This document shows, in pieces, positions 18,660-27,039 of a stretch of 64,000 nt of DNA (its first letter is position 1; each line of letters opens with the position of its first letter). The notes under the pieces were generated by a model. That model was given only the letters and a program-made list of their open reading frames with translations. It was not told the DNA's origin and did no database searches. The stretch comes from Pseudomonas laurylsulfativorans. GTDB taxonomy: Bacteria > Pseudomonadota > Gammaproteobacteria > Pseudomonadales > Pseudomonadaceae. The stretch spans positions 372,001-436,000 of the forward strand of contig NZ_MUJK01000003.1 in NCBI RefSeq assembly GCF_002906155.1, written 5' to 3'. A program made the translations under genes and the position numbers.

Positions 18660-20225
18660 CTAGCGGTTAAACCGCTCCACCAACGAGTATTGCGTGTTGG
18701 CGGTTTTGGTCAGCTCTTCACTCAACAACGCCGAGTTCTGCGCCTGTTCCGAAGTCTGGTCCGCCAGCTCCGAGATGTTGCTGATGTTGCGGCTGATTTC
18801 TTCAGCCACGGCACTTTGCTCTTCGGTCGCGGCAGCGATCTGGGTGGTCATGTCGGTGATGTTGGCCACCGCCTCGCTGATCCCCACCAGCGCCTGGTCC
18901 GCTTCCAGTACCCGCGCCACGCCTTCTTCAGCCTGACGATGCCCGGCTTCCATGGTCTGCACGGCGGTGCTGGCGGTTTGCTGGAGCTTGGCGATCAGCG
19001 CATGAATCTGCCCGGTGGACTCGCTGGTGCGTTGCGCCAGCTGACGGACTTCGTCGGCCACCACCGCAAAACCACGACCCATCTCGCCGGCACGGGCCGC
19101 TTCGATGGCGGCGTTCAGGGCCAGCAGGTTGGTCTGGTCGGCGATGCCTTTGATCACGTCGACCACGCCACCGATCTCGTTGCTGTCCTTGGCCAGTTGG
19201 GTCACGGTCACGCCGGTTTCACCCACCACCACCGACAGGCGCTGAATGGCTTCGCGGGTTTCCCCGGCGATGTCACGACCACGACCGGTCAGGCGATTGG
19301 CTTCCTGGGTGGCGTCGGCGGTGCGTTGTACGTGGCTGGCGACTTCCTGGGTAGTCGCGGCCATCTGGTTGACCGCGGTGGCCACTTGCTCGGTCTCGAC
19401 CCGTTGACGTTCCAGGCCGCTGGAGCTGTTGTGCGCCAGGGCATCGGATTGTCTGGCCTGATCGGTCAGGTGTTCGGCCGTGTCCTGCAGGCGCGTCAGG
19501 CAGGTTTTCAGGCGCGCTTCCTGACTGAGGATGGACATCTCCAGTCGTGCCTGATCGCCGCGACTGTCGGTGTACATCTGTGCGATCAACGGGTCGGACG
19601 TGGTCTGCTCGGCCAGGCGCAGCAAACGCTTGAGGCCACGCTGTTGCCAGCGAAGGCCCATCAGGCCCAGTGGCACCGAAAGACCGGCCGCCAGGGCAAA
19701 ACCCCAATGGGAGTTCAGTGATGCACCGATCATGAAACTCAACTGGCTGACCAGAATGAACGGCAGCCAGTCCTGCAGGATCGGCACCCATTTATCCGAG
19801 GCGGGAATGGCCGACTTGCCCTGGTTGATGCGTTGGTAGAGCGCTTCGGCGCGGCGGATCTGTTCGGCGGTGGGCTTGACCCGCACCGACTCGTAACCGA
19901 TCACCTGATTGCCTTCGAAGATCGGTGTCACATAGGCGTTCACCCAGTAATGATCACCGCTCTTGCAGCGATTCTTGACAATGCCCATCCATGGCAAGCC
20001 TTGTTTCAGCGTGGCCCACATGTGTGCGAACACCGCAGCCGGGACGTCGGGGTGACGGACCAGGTTGTGCGGTGCACGGATCAGCTCCTCTCGGGAAAAT
20101 CCGCTGATTTCGACGAAGTCGTCGTTGCAGTAGGTGATCATGCCCTTGGCATCGGTGGTGGAAATCAACCGTTGCTGAGCCGGGAACGTCCGCTCGCGTT
20201 GTGTAATTGGCTGGTTGTTACGCAT
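18660..20225 (-). CDS. aer: Aerotaxis receptor Aer
   Basis: Aer senses redox state through an FAD-binding PAS domain and signals to CheA/CheW, steering cells toward oxygen. The 521-residue product starts [15 protein letters not shown] and has a PAS domain in residues 10-120 ([19 protein letters not shown] and [13 protein letters not shown]). Two hydrophobic segments follow near residues 145-190. The C-terminal chemoreceptor domain contains the conserved hairpin tip [20 protein letters not shown]. The ATG at 20225 gives the standard Aer N-terminus; the frame extends upstream but without similarity. Its place beside two cbb3 operons matches pseudomonad gene order. Confidence 0.93.
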   Translation of the reverse strand: MRNNQPITQRERTFPAQQRLISTTDAKGMITYCNDDFVEISGFSREELIRAPHNLVRHPDVPAAVFAHMWATLKQGLPWMGIVKNRCKSGDHYWVNAYVTPIFEGNQVIGYESVRVKPTAEQIRRAEALYQRINQGKSAIPASDKWVPILQDWLPFILVSQLSFMIGASLNSHWGFALAAGLSVPLGLMGLRWQQRGLKRLLRLAEQTTSDPLIAQMYTDSRGDQARLEMSILSQEARLKTCLTRLQDTAEHLTDQARQSDALAHNSSSGLERQRVETEQVATAVNQMAATTQEVASHVQRTADATQEANRLTGRGRDIAGETREAIQRLSVVVGETGVTVTQLAKDSNEIGGVVDVIKGIADQTNLLALNAAIEAARAGEMGRGFAVVADEVRQLAQRTSESTGQIHALIAKLQQTASTAVQTMEAGHRQAEEGVARVLEADQALVGISEAVANITDMTTQIAAATEEQSAVAEEISRNISNISELADQTSEQAQNSALLSEELTKTANTQYSLVERFNR

Positions 20226-20332
20226 GGCGTTTTCAATCCGTGAGGCTTTGACAGGGTGTCGGCGGGGGAGGGGAATTGTTGAGTTTATTTTTTCAACAGC
20301 CGACGTTGTGCCAAGGGGTGTACACAAAACCA

Positions 20333-20357
20333 CTGTAGGAGCGAGCTTGCTCGCGAT
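20333..20357. repeat. Single REP palindrome
   Basis: CTGTAGGAGCGAGCTTGCTC followed by GCGAT. The expected inverted partner is present only as degraded pieces around 20410-20440. Confidence 0.75.
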
Positions 20358-20448
20358 GGTCTATCAGACAACATCGATGTCAACTGAACGAAAATCGTCG
20401 GAGCGCCGCCCGGAGCAAGCAAGCGCCCACAGTGGGAAGGCTGGCGCA

Positions 20449-20832
20449 TTACGACGCCAGCTCAGTCGCCTTCTTGAGCTTGGTGTTGCGATACCCGCGC
20501 CACGCCAGAATCACCAACATACCGCACGTCACGCCCGTGGCATTGGCCACCATGTCACCCCATGACGCGCTGCGCAGTGGCATCAAGCTCTGTTCCAGCT
20601 CAATCACCATCGAGCCCACCAACGGCCAGAACAGCAACCAGACCAACCGCGTGCCGGGGAACGCCAGATAGGCACTCACCGTCAGGCAGGCAAAACCTGC
20701 CCAGTGATGCAGCTTGTCCTGGTTCTCGAACACCTGGGGCACCGGCTCACCGCGCATTCCCGCGAAAACCAGCACCAGCAAGATCACGAAAAACGCGAGC
20801 TTGGGCAGGGCTTGCAGGAATCGCTGCTTCAT
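20449..20832 (-). CDS. VanZ-like membrane protein
   Basis: The 127-residue product has four predicted membrane helices and the VanZ-family pattern: DKLHHWAGFACLT early, then VIELEQSLMPLRSASWGDMVANATGV, with the conserved acidic and Asn residues in the last segment. Its ATG overlaps the gfcD stop by 4 bp, so it is translated with the polysaccharide export genes. The function of VanZ-like proteins outside glycopeptide resistance is unknown; a part in surface polysaccharide handling is inferred from position only. Confidence 0.8.
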   Translation of the reverse strand: MKQRFLQALPKLAFFVILLVLVFAGMRGEPVPQVFENQDKLHHWAGFACLTVSAYLAFPGTRLVWLLFWPLVGSMVIELEQSLMPLRSASWGDMVANATGVTCGMLVILAWRGYRNTKLKKATELAS

Positions 20833-22928
20833 TCGGTGACCTTGTAGAAGTTGTTGTGGAACAGGTCGATGTTGCGACGCTCTGTCAGGGAATACAGCGA
20901 GTAGCTGCGCGCCAGTGCGGCACCACCGTCACGGGTCAACGGCGTCCACGCCAGGCTGGCACGGCGGGTGGTGGAGCTGGCCATCAACTCATCGAATGGA
21001 ATCGAGAAGTAAATGCCCTTGCCGAAACTACCTTCGCCGTACTCTTCCTTGGTCGCGTTGGTCACCGTCACCCAGCCACCGAAACGCACGCCATTGTTGA
21101 ATTCACGGGACAGGTCCAGGGTAACCCCGTAGTCCTTGGCCAGATAACGCCCAACGCTGACCGCACCAAGAATGTCCTGGAACGCACTGCGGTAGTAAAG
21201 CGTGGCATTGCCGGTGACGGTGCTGTAGTCACGCAGACCAAAGCCCTGATCGAACTCACGCTGCTTGACCCAGTTCATGTCCACACCCACGGCCCAGCGT
21301 TCGCCCATCGGACGATACAGCGCTTCGCCACCGACACCGGCAAACATTGACTCCAGATAACCGCCATACAGCATGCCGTAGAGGTCTTCATCCAGCTGCT
21401 TGACCTTGTTCATCTGGAAGGTCGGCATGGTGACTTCCGACGTCGTCATGTACTGACGCAGGTCGGTACGCACACGCGGCAGACCGCTAGGTGCGTCGTA
21501 CTTGAACTTGTCGAAGTTGTTCGCCAGGTTCGCGCTCAGGGTACCGCTCCACCACAGGTCGGGCTTGAAGCGATACTCGCCATTCAAGTCCGCACTGAAT
21601 TGGTACAACAGGAACCCGTCGGGGCCGCCGACGTTTTGCTTGTAGCCCAGGCCCAAGCCATAGCTGAGCGGGTCAGGCTTTTGCTCGAACAGGGTCTTCT
21701 CCTGATGCGGTACCGGGACGTTCATCTCGGTCACCCGACGCAGGTCTTCCAGCGGACGATCCTCTTGCACCACTTCACGGAAGGTGTCGCGTGGCAGGCT
21801 GACTTCCTCGACCGGCAGGCTGTAGCGCGTGTCGACCATCGTGAACCAGTCGATCTCGTCGTTGACGCTGTTGTCCAGAATGCGCGAAGCGCGGCCGACG
21901 GCTTTCGGCGTGTGGAAATAACGGCCTTGCTCGCCATAAACAATGACTTCGGAATCCCGCTGGGTGATGCGCGAAACCGTGTAGCCGGCATTGTTTTGCA
22001 GGCGCTTGGCGACACCGGCCCACTGCACATCTTGCGGCGCGACCATGGGTTTGGTGTCGGACACAGGCTCGGGCTTGGGGTCGAAGCTCTTGGTCGGCGC
22101 CTTGCGGGTGGCGAAGTTGGTGTGCATGGTGATGCCGAACATCGCGGTGTTGCCGCGTTCCCAGGCAGCATGCAGATCGATCCAGTCGTTGGCTTTGAAA
22201 ACGAAGCCGAGGTTGATGGGCGAGTCCTGGATTTGGTTGTTGTTCAGAGGTTCGTGTTGGTAGTCGTTGCCTTCATATTCCAGCTTGAGCGACAGCGGGT
22301 CCCAGGGAGTTTGGTAAGTCACGCCGCCGAAGAAGGAGGGTGAGCCTCGGAAGTAGCTGTTTGCGTTGAAGCTACCAGACGTGTCAACCAAACCCGTCGA
22401 ATCCGGACGGGTGTCGAACTTGTCGTCAATCCAACCCAGGGGGTTGTCCATGTCACCACGATTGCCGATGTAACCCCAGGCGAGCCCGAGACTGAGATCG
22501 AAATCGCCGAACCGTTTGTTGCCTACAAAGTATTCGCTGGAAAACAGACCAGTACCGCCGATGTCTCGTGCACCCAGCGCAACTTGCGGTATCCAGTGGG
22601 TTTCTTCGAGCAGGCGCACCTTCGCGTCAATGGCCTTATCCTTAAAGCTTTGGTCGCCACTTAATTCTTCTGAACCGTAATCGCGGTTAGAAATAGCGGT
22701 GTAGCGAAACGACCCCTCCAACCAATCAAACGGCTGAAACGACACGCTATAACGACTGTAAGGATCAGTACGGTTAGCGTTCAAAGACAATTCACCCGCA
22801 GGCGCCATACGCGCAGTAGGCGTTTGCAGCAGACCCACGCCACCAAAGTCATTCTGGGTATAGCGCGGCTCTGCCACCGCCCACGTGCTGCAACCCAGCA
22901 ACAAGCAAGGGATCAACTGATACTTCAT
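20829..22928 (-). CDS. gfcD: GfcD/YjbH-family outer-membrane beta-barrel protein
   Basis: YjbH/GfcD proteins are large outer-membrane barrels needed for group 4 capsule or yjb exopolysaccharide export. The 699-residue product has a signal sequence with a lipobox-like LLLGC at residues 10-14, then the typical start of the mature domain (GGVGLLQTPTARM and GELSLNANRTDPYSRYSV). The rest is rich in alternating beta strands and ends in an aromatic-rich strand. It overlaps gfcC by 4 bp (ATGA). Symbol by family; exact orthology not tested. Confidence 0.88.
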   Translation of the reverse strand: MKYQLIPCLLLGCSTWAVAEPRYTQNDFGGVGLLQTPTARMAPAGELSLNANRTDPYSRYSVSFQPFDWLEGSFRYTAISNRDYGSEELSGDQSFKDKAIDAKVRLLEETHWIPQVALGARDIGGTGLFSSEYFVGNKRFGDFDLSLGLAWGYIGNRGDMDNPLGWIDDKFDTRPDSTGLVDTSGSFNANSYFRGSPSFFGGVTYQTPWDPLSLKLEYEGNDYQHEPLNNNQIQDSPINLGFVFKANDWIDLHAAWERGNTAMFGITMHTNFATRKAPTKSFDPKPEPVSDTKPMVAPQDVQWAGVAKRLQNNAGYTVSRITQRDSEVIVYGEQGRYFHTPKAVGRASRILDNSVNDEIDWFTMVDTRYSLPVEEVSLPRDTFREVVQEDRPLEDLRRVTEMNVPVPHQEKTLFEQKPDPLSYGLGLGYKQNVGGPDGFLLYQFSADLNGEYRFKPDLWWSGTLSANLANNFDKFKYDAPSGLPRVRTDLRQYMTTSEVTMPTFQMNKVKQLDEDLYGMLYGGYLESMFAGVGGEALYRPMGERWAVGVDMNWVKQREFDQGFGLRDYSTVTGNATLYYRSAFQDILGAVSVGRYLAKDYGVTLDLSREFNNGVRFGGWVTVTNATKEEYGEGSFGKGIYFSIPFDELMASSTTRRASLAWTPLTRDGGAALARSYSLYSLTERRNIDLFHNNFYKVTE

Positions 22929-23698
22929 GGTTTCACCTCCAGCAATGGCTGGGTGGCAATGAAGGCAGCCAATTCGGCATTCAAGTCAGGTGTGGGATCA
23001 CCTTGTTTGCTGTTATGCACCGGCACATAAATGCGTGCGCCCGGAGCCGGAGGTACGGATGTGGTTTCGTTCCACAGAGCCACGCCACCCTTGAACACTC
23101 GCCCGTCAGGCTGAATCACGAACAGCCAGTCGGCGTCGGCATTTGGATCGAGTGGGCAAGCCTTGAGATAGTCGACCGCTGCTTGTAACGGTTGGAATGG
23201 CAATTCGCACTCACCCAGCACCGCGCCTTCGACCCGAACCGTGGTTGGGCGAAGCGGGTAAAGCAGTACATCGCCATCACTCAGGAAGCGGTTATTAACG
23301 CGATTCAACTCAATCTGCACCGGGTCAAGTTGGGCGACCTTGCGCCCGGTCACCGGCATGGCCTGCACCTTGTCGCGAAGGCGCGCGGCAAGCGTTGCCA
23401 GCCCAACCTGATCGCCCGCTAGCGCATTACTGTGCAAGGAAGACAGATCAAAAAGAACGCCGACTTTCAGGCGCTCTTGCGCATCACGCAGAGGGGTATG
23501 CAACCAGGCTGCGCCGAGCAGATAAGCCTTGGGGCTTACTTGAGCCTGCAACAACACGTCATGCAGGCGCGTGCCGGCCACGAACGAATAACGCCCGGGC
23601 TTGGCGGCATCGCCCTGTACCGTGACCAGTGAGTCAGCATTTGCGGCAAAAGTCATGAGCAGGCTGCAGCAAAGCAGCCAGGAAGAGCGAAAAATCAT
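22925..23698 (-). CDS. gfcC: GfcC/YjbG-family capsule biosynthesis protein
   Basis: GfcC is a periplasmic protein with SLBB-like (beta-grasp) domains resembling part of Wza. The 257-residue product has a cleavable signal peptide (about residues 1-21, ending FAANA-DS) and two beta-grasp-like repeats: VTVQGDAAKPGRYSFVAGTRLHDVL and VRVEGAVLGECELPF. The C-terminal helix ELAAFIATQPLLEVKP resembles the amphipathic helix of the family. It overlaps both gfcB and gfcD by 4 bp. Confidence 0.88.
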   Translation of the reverse strand: MIFRSSWLLCCSLLMTFAANADSLVTVQGDAAKPGRYSFVAGTRLHDVLLQAQVSPKAYLLGAAWLHTPLRDAQERLKVGVLFDLSSLHSNALAGDQVGLATLAARLRDKVQAMPVTGRKVAQLDPVQIELNRVNNRFLSDGDVLLYPLRPTTVRVEGAVLGECELPFQPLQAAVDYLKACPLDPNADADWLFVIQPDGRVFKGGVALWNETTSVPPAPGARIYVPVHNSKQGDPTPDLNAELAAFIATQPLLEVKP

Positions 23699-24354
23699 TG
23701 CACTACCGGCTTATTCGGGCGCACTTGAACAATGCGTAGGGGCAATTCGGGGGTGAGGTGTTGCACGCTGGCCATAATGAAACCGTCGGCCGGATCGACC
23801 CAATATCGGTTCTGCGCGGTGAAGCCCAGGCCGTCCATTGAGATCTCTTCGTCCACACGCAATAACTCGACGTCGCGGTCGAGGATGTGCACGGTCTCCA
23901 GGCCCTTCTTGTTGAAGCGGCTGGTCACGCTGACACCCATTCGATAGCCGTCGGTAAAGTCCACCTGGCGTCGGGTTTGCAAGCCATCGGGAATACGGTG
24001 CAGTCCGGTCTTGAACGGCGACGCGCCGTCGAAGCGAGTGCCATCCAGATTGTCGTTGAAACCGACACTGCGAATGGCCAGGCCGTCTTCAAGCATCAGG
24101 ATCTGGCGGGTCGAAGCCATCCAGAAGCCGACACCGTCCTGCAGACGCACCAGTGCCATCACGGCTTCACCCGTAGGCGCCTCGATGGTGATCTGGTAGT
24201 AAGGCGTAGCATCGACCTGCTGGCGTGTGAGTTCCAGAGGCTCAGGCCCTTCGAAAGCGGCTTTCAGCGTGTCCATGGAAGCGGTCATCAACGGGTTGCA
24301 GGCGCTCACCAGCAAGGAGGCCACCGTCAGGGTGGCCAGTCGCAGATATTTCAC
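23695..24354 (-). CDS. gfcB: GfcB/YjbF-family lipoprotein
   Basis: The 219-residue product is a lipoprotein with lipobox LLVSAC (acylated Cys19). It matches the YjbF/GfcB family: WVDPADGFIMASVQHLTPELP near the C-terminus and a beta-rich body. In E. coli the homologues are needed for assembly of group 4 capsule or yjb polysaccharide, with unknown mechanism. It starts 14 bp after gfcE and overlaps gfcC by 4 bp. Confidence 0.87.
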   Translation of the reverse strand: MKYLRLATLTVASLLVSACNPLMTASMDTLKAAFEGPEPLELTRQQVDATPYYQITIEAPTGEAVMALVRLQDGVGFWMASTRQILMLEDGLAIRSVGFNDNLDGTRFDGASPFKTGLHRIPDGLQTRRQVDFTDGYRMGVSVTSRFNKKGLETVHILDRDVELLRVDEEISMDGLGFTAQNRYWVDPADGFIMASVQHLTPELPLRIVQVRPNKPVVQ

Positions 24355-24368
24355 AAGAATTCCAAATC

Positions 24369-25475
24369 TTAGTTTTCGCTGCCCATGTCATCTTGAATAG
24401 CAACACCCGTACGCAACAGGTTGGCAGTTGGGAAGACCTGGCTGATAAAGCGGTTCCAGCGGGTGACATCGGCCGGGCCGACATAAACCACATCCTGGGG
24501 CTTCAGTTTGAACTGCTGGGCAACGGCAAACGCAGACGGCGACTTCAAGTCGATCTGGAACACCTTGACTGGTTCGTCTGCCAGGTTCTCAACTCCACGG
24601 ATGACATAAACCTCCTTGCCGCTGGAGGTTTCCTGACGTAGGCCGCCAACACTGCCAAGTGCGTCAGTTAGGTTCATGTTGCTACCCTTGAAGATAAGGG
24701 AGCGCGCAGAGTTGACTTCACCCAGCAAATAGATCTTTTTCTGGTCGTTGTAAGGCAGGTGCAGTTGGTCGCCATCTTTCAGGTAGATATGGTGGAGATT
24801 CGAGTTCTTGCGGTTGAGTGCGTCGAGGTCGATCAGATATTCATGACCATCGCGTTTGAGCACCAGACCGGAAATGTCCGCAGTGCCTGTTTCAACTGAA
24901 CCCTGACCTATGGCCTCCAACAGGCTCAATGGTGTGTTATTAATTGGTAGCTGTCCCGTTTTGGCAAACGCTCCCGAAAGAATAACTTTTTGGCTTACGA
25001 AGCGAAGAATACTGACATCTACTTGGGGCTCGGCGACGACCTTGGCCAAGCGCGAAGAAATAACAGAACGAAGTTCCTCAATGGTTTTTCCGGCTGCTTT
25101 GATTGTGCCTACATAGGGGTAAAACAGTGAGCCATCCGGGCGAACGAGGCGTCCATTTGCTTCAATTTGCTGTTGTTGACCAGAAGGTGCGGTCAGTTCT
25201 GGATGATCCCAAACAGTGATGTAAATCAGGTCGCCAGCACCAATGCGGTACTCAGCAGGCTGGTAGCGCAGCAGTTCGGGGGGGACGATGTTCGAATGGT
25301 CCGCGGCCGCTTCAATGGCCACCAGTTTAGGTGTAATCGGAACCAGCTCGATACGGCTGCTTTCCGGGGAACCTTCACGTACCAGATTGCCCGTGTCCAT
25401 GTGCTGACCAGGGGAGAAAATGCAGCCTTGCAGGGTCAGGCCAACCAGCATGGCCAAGGGAAGCGCGCGATTCAT
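24369..25475 (-). CDS. wza: Polysaccharide export outer-membrane lipoprotein (Wza/GfcE)
   Basis: Wza-type proteins form the octameric translocon through which capsular polysaccharide leaves the cell. The 368-residue product is a lipoprotein (lipobox LTLQGC, Cys18). The poly-export domain follows with YRIGAGDLIYITVWDHPEL, the SLFYPYVGTIKAAGKT segment and the RLVRPDG loop, then two SLBB domains, and a C-terminal amphipathic helix (WNRFISQVFPTANLLRTG) that would span the outer membrane. It is the GfcE position of a group 4 capsule locus and partners the Wzc kinase encoded at 37645. It begins 87 bp after gfcA, beyond an intrinsic terminator. Confidence 0.93.
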   Translation of the reverse strand: MNRALPLAMLVGLTLQGCIFSPGQHMDTGNLVREGSPESSRIELVPITPKLVAIEAAADHSNIVPPELLRYQPAEYRIGAGDLIYITVWDHPELTAPSGQQQQIEANGRLVRPDGSLFYPYVGTIKAAGKTIEELRSVISSRLAKVVAEPQVDVSILRFVSQKVILSGAFAKTGQLPINNTPLSLLEAIGQGSVETGTADISGLVLKRDGHEYLIDLDALNRKNSNLHHIYLKDGDQLHLPYNDQKKIYLLGEVNSARSLIFKGSNMNLTDALGSVGGLRQETSSGKEVYVIRGVENLADEPVKVFQIDLKSPSAFAVAQQFKLKPQDVVYVGPADVTRWNRFISQVFPTANLLRTGVAIQDDMGSEN

Positions 25476-25504
25476 TGTAGAAATTGCTCGAAGGGAATAG
25501 GCAA

Positions 25505-25536
25505 AACAAAACCTCCCAGCAAGGCTGGGAGGTTAG
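25505..25536 (-). terminator. Intrinsic terminator/attenuator between gfcA and wza
   Basis: A 10-bp perfect stem (ACCTCCCAGC, 25511-25520, and its complement at 25524-25533) with a 3-nt loop is followed on the minus strand by TTTTGTTTTG. It lies 30 bp after the gfcA stop and before wza, so most transcripts from the gfcA promoter may end here. Confidence 0.85.
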
Positions 25537-25562
25537 CGTATCGAACTTTAAGCGGGGGTCTG

Positions 25563-25859
25563 TTACCGAGTGGTACCAGTAGTGCCGGTAGTACCAGTGG
25601 TGCCAGTAGTACCTGGGGTACCGTCGTTACCACCGCCGCCACCGCTGTTGGAAGCAGCAACGCCAGCAGCGATTACGCCTGCGCCGATTGCCAGACCAGT
25701 ACCAACGGTTACACCGCCAGCGATTGGAGTGGACAGGGACAACTCGGAAGATGCTCCAGGTTTTGCAGCAGTAGACGGCGCCTTTGCTGGAGTGGTTTCA
25801 GCAGCCATCAATGGCAGGCTGATAGAGGTGGCGAGGGCGATGGCGAGTAGCTTTTGCAT
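25563..25859 (-). CDS. gfcA: GfcA/YjbE-like secreted threonine-rich protein
   Basis: The 98-residue product has a signal peptide (about residues 1-19, LLAIALATSISLPLMAA), a short linker, a glycine/alanine-rich hydrophobic stretch (GGVTVGTGLAIGAGVIAAGVAA) and a tail made of five Gly-Thr-Thr units ending in R. E. coli GfcA and YjbE share this build, including a Thr-rich C-terminus, but their function is not known. The ATG at 25859 is 7 nt from AAGGAG; an ATG at 25865 is too close. First gene of the export block, followed by a terminator. Confidence 0.85.
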   Translation of the reverse strand: MQKLLAIALATSISLPLMAAETTPAKAPSTAAKPGASSELSLSTPIAGGVTVGTGLAIGAGVIAAGVAASNSGGGGGNDGTPGTTGTTGTTGTTGTTR

Positions 25860-25865
25860 GTGCAT

Positions 25866-26195
25866 GCTCCTTGAATGGGTAATCCCTGAGGGTTCTAGGA
25901 TGTAAGGGTATTGCAGTAGGTGATTAAATTGCAAGCTAGAGGTGATTAGGATTGGTTTTTTTTACGATGTTTTTGCTCCTAAGGTTGGGGCTTGCGCCGG
26001 AGAGTATGGCTAGCTGTAGATTAGTAAAAAGCGAGCTGAAATTACCGATTATGCTGAGGGCATAGTGAGCAAAGGGGGCGGCTTTCGATGACAGAAAAAA
26101 ATATGGTTAATGCAAGAATGAGCGTATGCCTAAAATCAATTTGTCCCGCCTATAGTTGGCTTGCGCTCAACGTAATTTTTGCACACTACGCACTA
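25866..26195. other. Intergenic leader of gfcA
   Basis: This 330-bp AT-rich gap separates the WecG-type transferase gene from gfcA. It probably holds the gfcA promoter. TTGCAA near 25930 on the minus strand with ATACCC 17 bp on is the best sigma70-like candidate but is weak. I see no sigma54 or AlgU-type promoter, no gene and no REP. Confidence 0.4.
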
Positions 26196-26927
26196 TCAGC
26201 GTTTGAATTTCTCTTTGATAAGCAACCAAGCGAACTTACTATTTGTCGTTAAGTAGCGTCGCCACATTCTGCGAGGCTCTTGGAGTACACGATAGAACCA
26301 CTCAAGTCCATAGTTTTGCATCCATTTTGGAGCGCGAGTTACTTTGCCGGCGACTACGTCGAAAGTGCCGCCAACTCCCATAACGAATGCGACACCAAGT
26401 TCGTCTTGCCATCGATTAATGAAGTTTTCTTTCATAGGGGAGCTTATTGCGACAAAGAGCAGTTTCGCGCCAGAGTTGCGGATTTGTTTGACTAGAGATA
26501 TTTCGTCATCCCAGAAGTAGCCATGGTGGTACCCTGCAACTTCCAACCCAGGATAAAGATTTGCTACTTTGCCGGCCGTGCTGGCAACAACATCTTCTTC
26601 CGCCCCAAGCAAAAATACAGAAAAATTGTTAGCTGCACTCATTTTCAGAAGTTCATGAAAAAGATCAACACCTGCCACCCTTTCCGCTACAGGATGACCT
26701 AGAAATCGTGCGCCTAACACAACTCCCATGCCGTCTATATTTATTATGTCGCAAGAGCGTACGGATTCATTCAGTTGAGCATCTGTTCGCATGTTTACTA
26801 TTTTTGCGACATTCACCACGACGTGTTGTGTGAATCGGCCCTCAGTTATTGAGTTATGAATACTCTGGACAGTGTCGCTCATGGAGGCGACGTCCATTGG
26901 GCACCCTAAAAATTCAATTCTTTGCAT
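26196..26927 (-). CDS. WecG/TagA/CpsF-family glycosyltransferase
   Basis: Members transfer N-acetylmannosaminuronic acid (WecG) or N-acetylmannosamine (TagA) onto a lipid-linked sugar. The 243-residue product has the family pattern: VVVNVAKIVNMRTDAQL, DIINIDGMGVVLGARFLG, FLLGAEEDVV and the C-terminal GLEWFYRVLQEPRRMWRRY. With wecB and wecC in the same cluster, ManNAcA transfer is the simplest prediction. The ATG at 26927 is used; a GTG at 26942 has no ribosome site. Last gene of the sugar block, at the edge of the AT-rich segment. Confidence 0.88.
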   Translation of the reverse strand: MQRIEFLGCPMDVASMSDTVQSIHNSITEGRFTQHVVVNVAKIVNMRTDAQLNESVRSCDIINIDGMGVVLGARFLGHPVAERVAGVDLFHELLKMSAANNFSVFLLGAEEDVVASTAGKVANLYPGLEVAGYHHGYFWDDEISLVKQIRNSGAKLLFVAISSPMKENFINRWQDELGVAFVMGVGGTFDVVAGKVTRAPKWMQNYGLEWFYRVLQEPRRMWRRYLTTNSKFAWLLIKEKFKR

Positions 26928-27039
26928 GGTTGATCTCGTCACAGTAAAAGTCTATTTCACAGGTGGTGATACAACAAAATTCTCGGCTCTTAACACGGCA
27001 ACTGAAAATGTTTGAATCATATTTTTAAAGCCATGAAAT

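Noticed and set aside
20250..20330. Possible ANR box TTGA...TTCAA upstream of aer
   Set aside because: The half-sites are spaced far too widely for the consensus TTGAY-N4-RTCAA.
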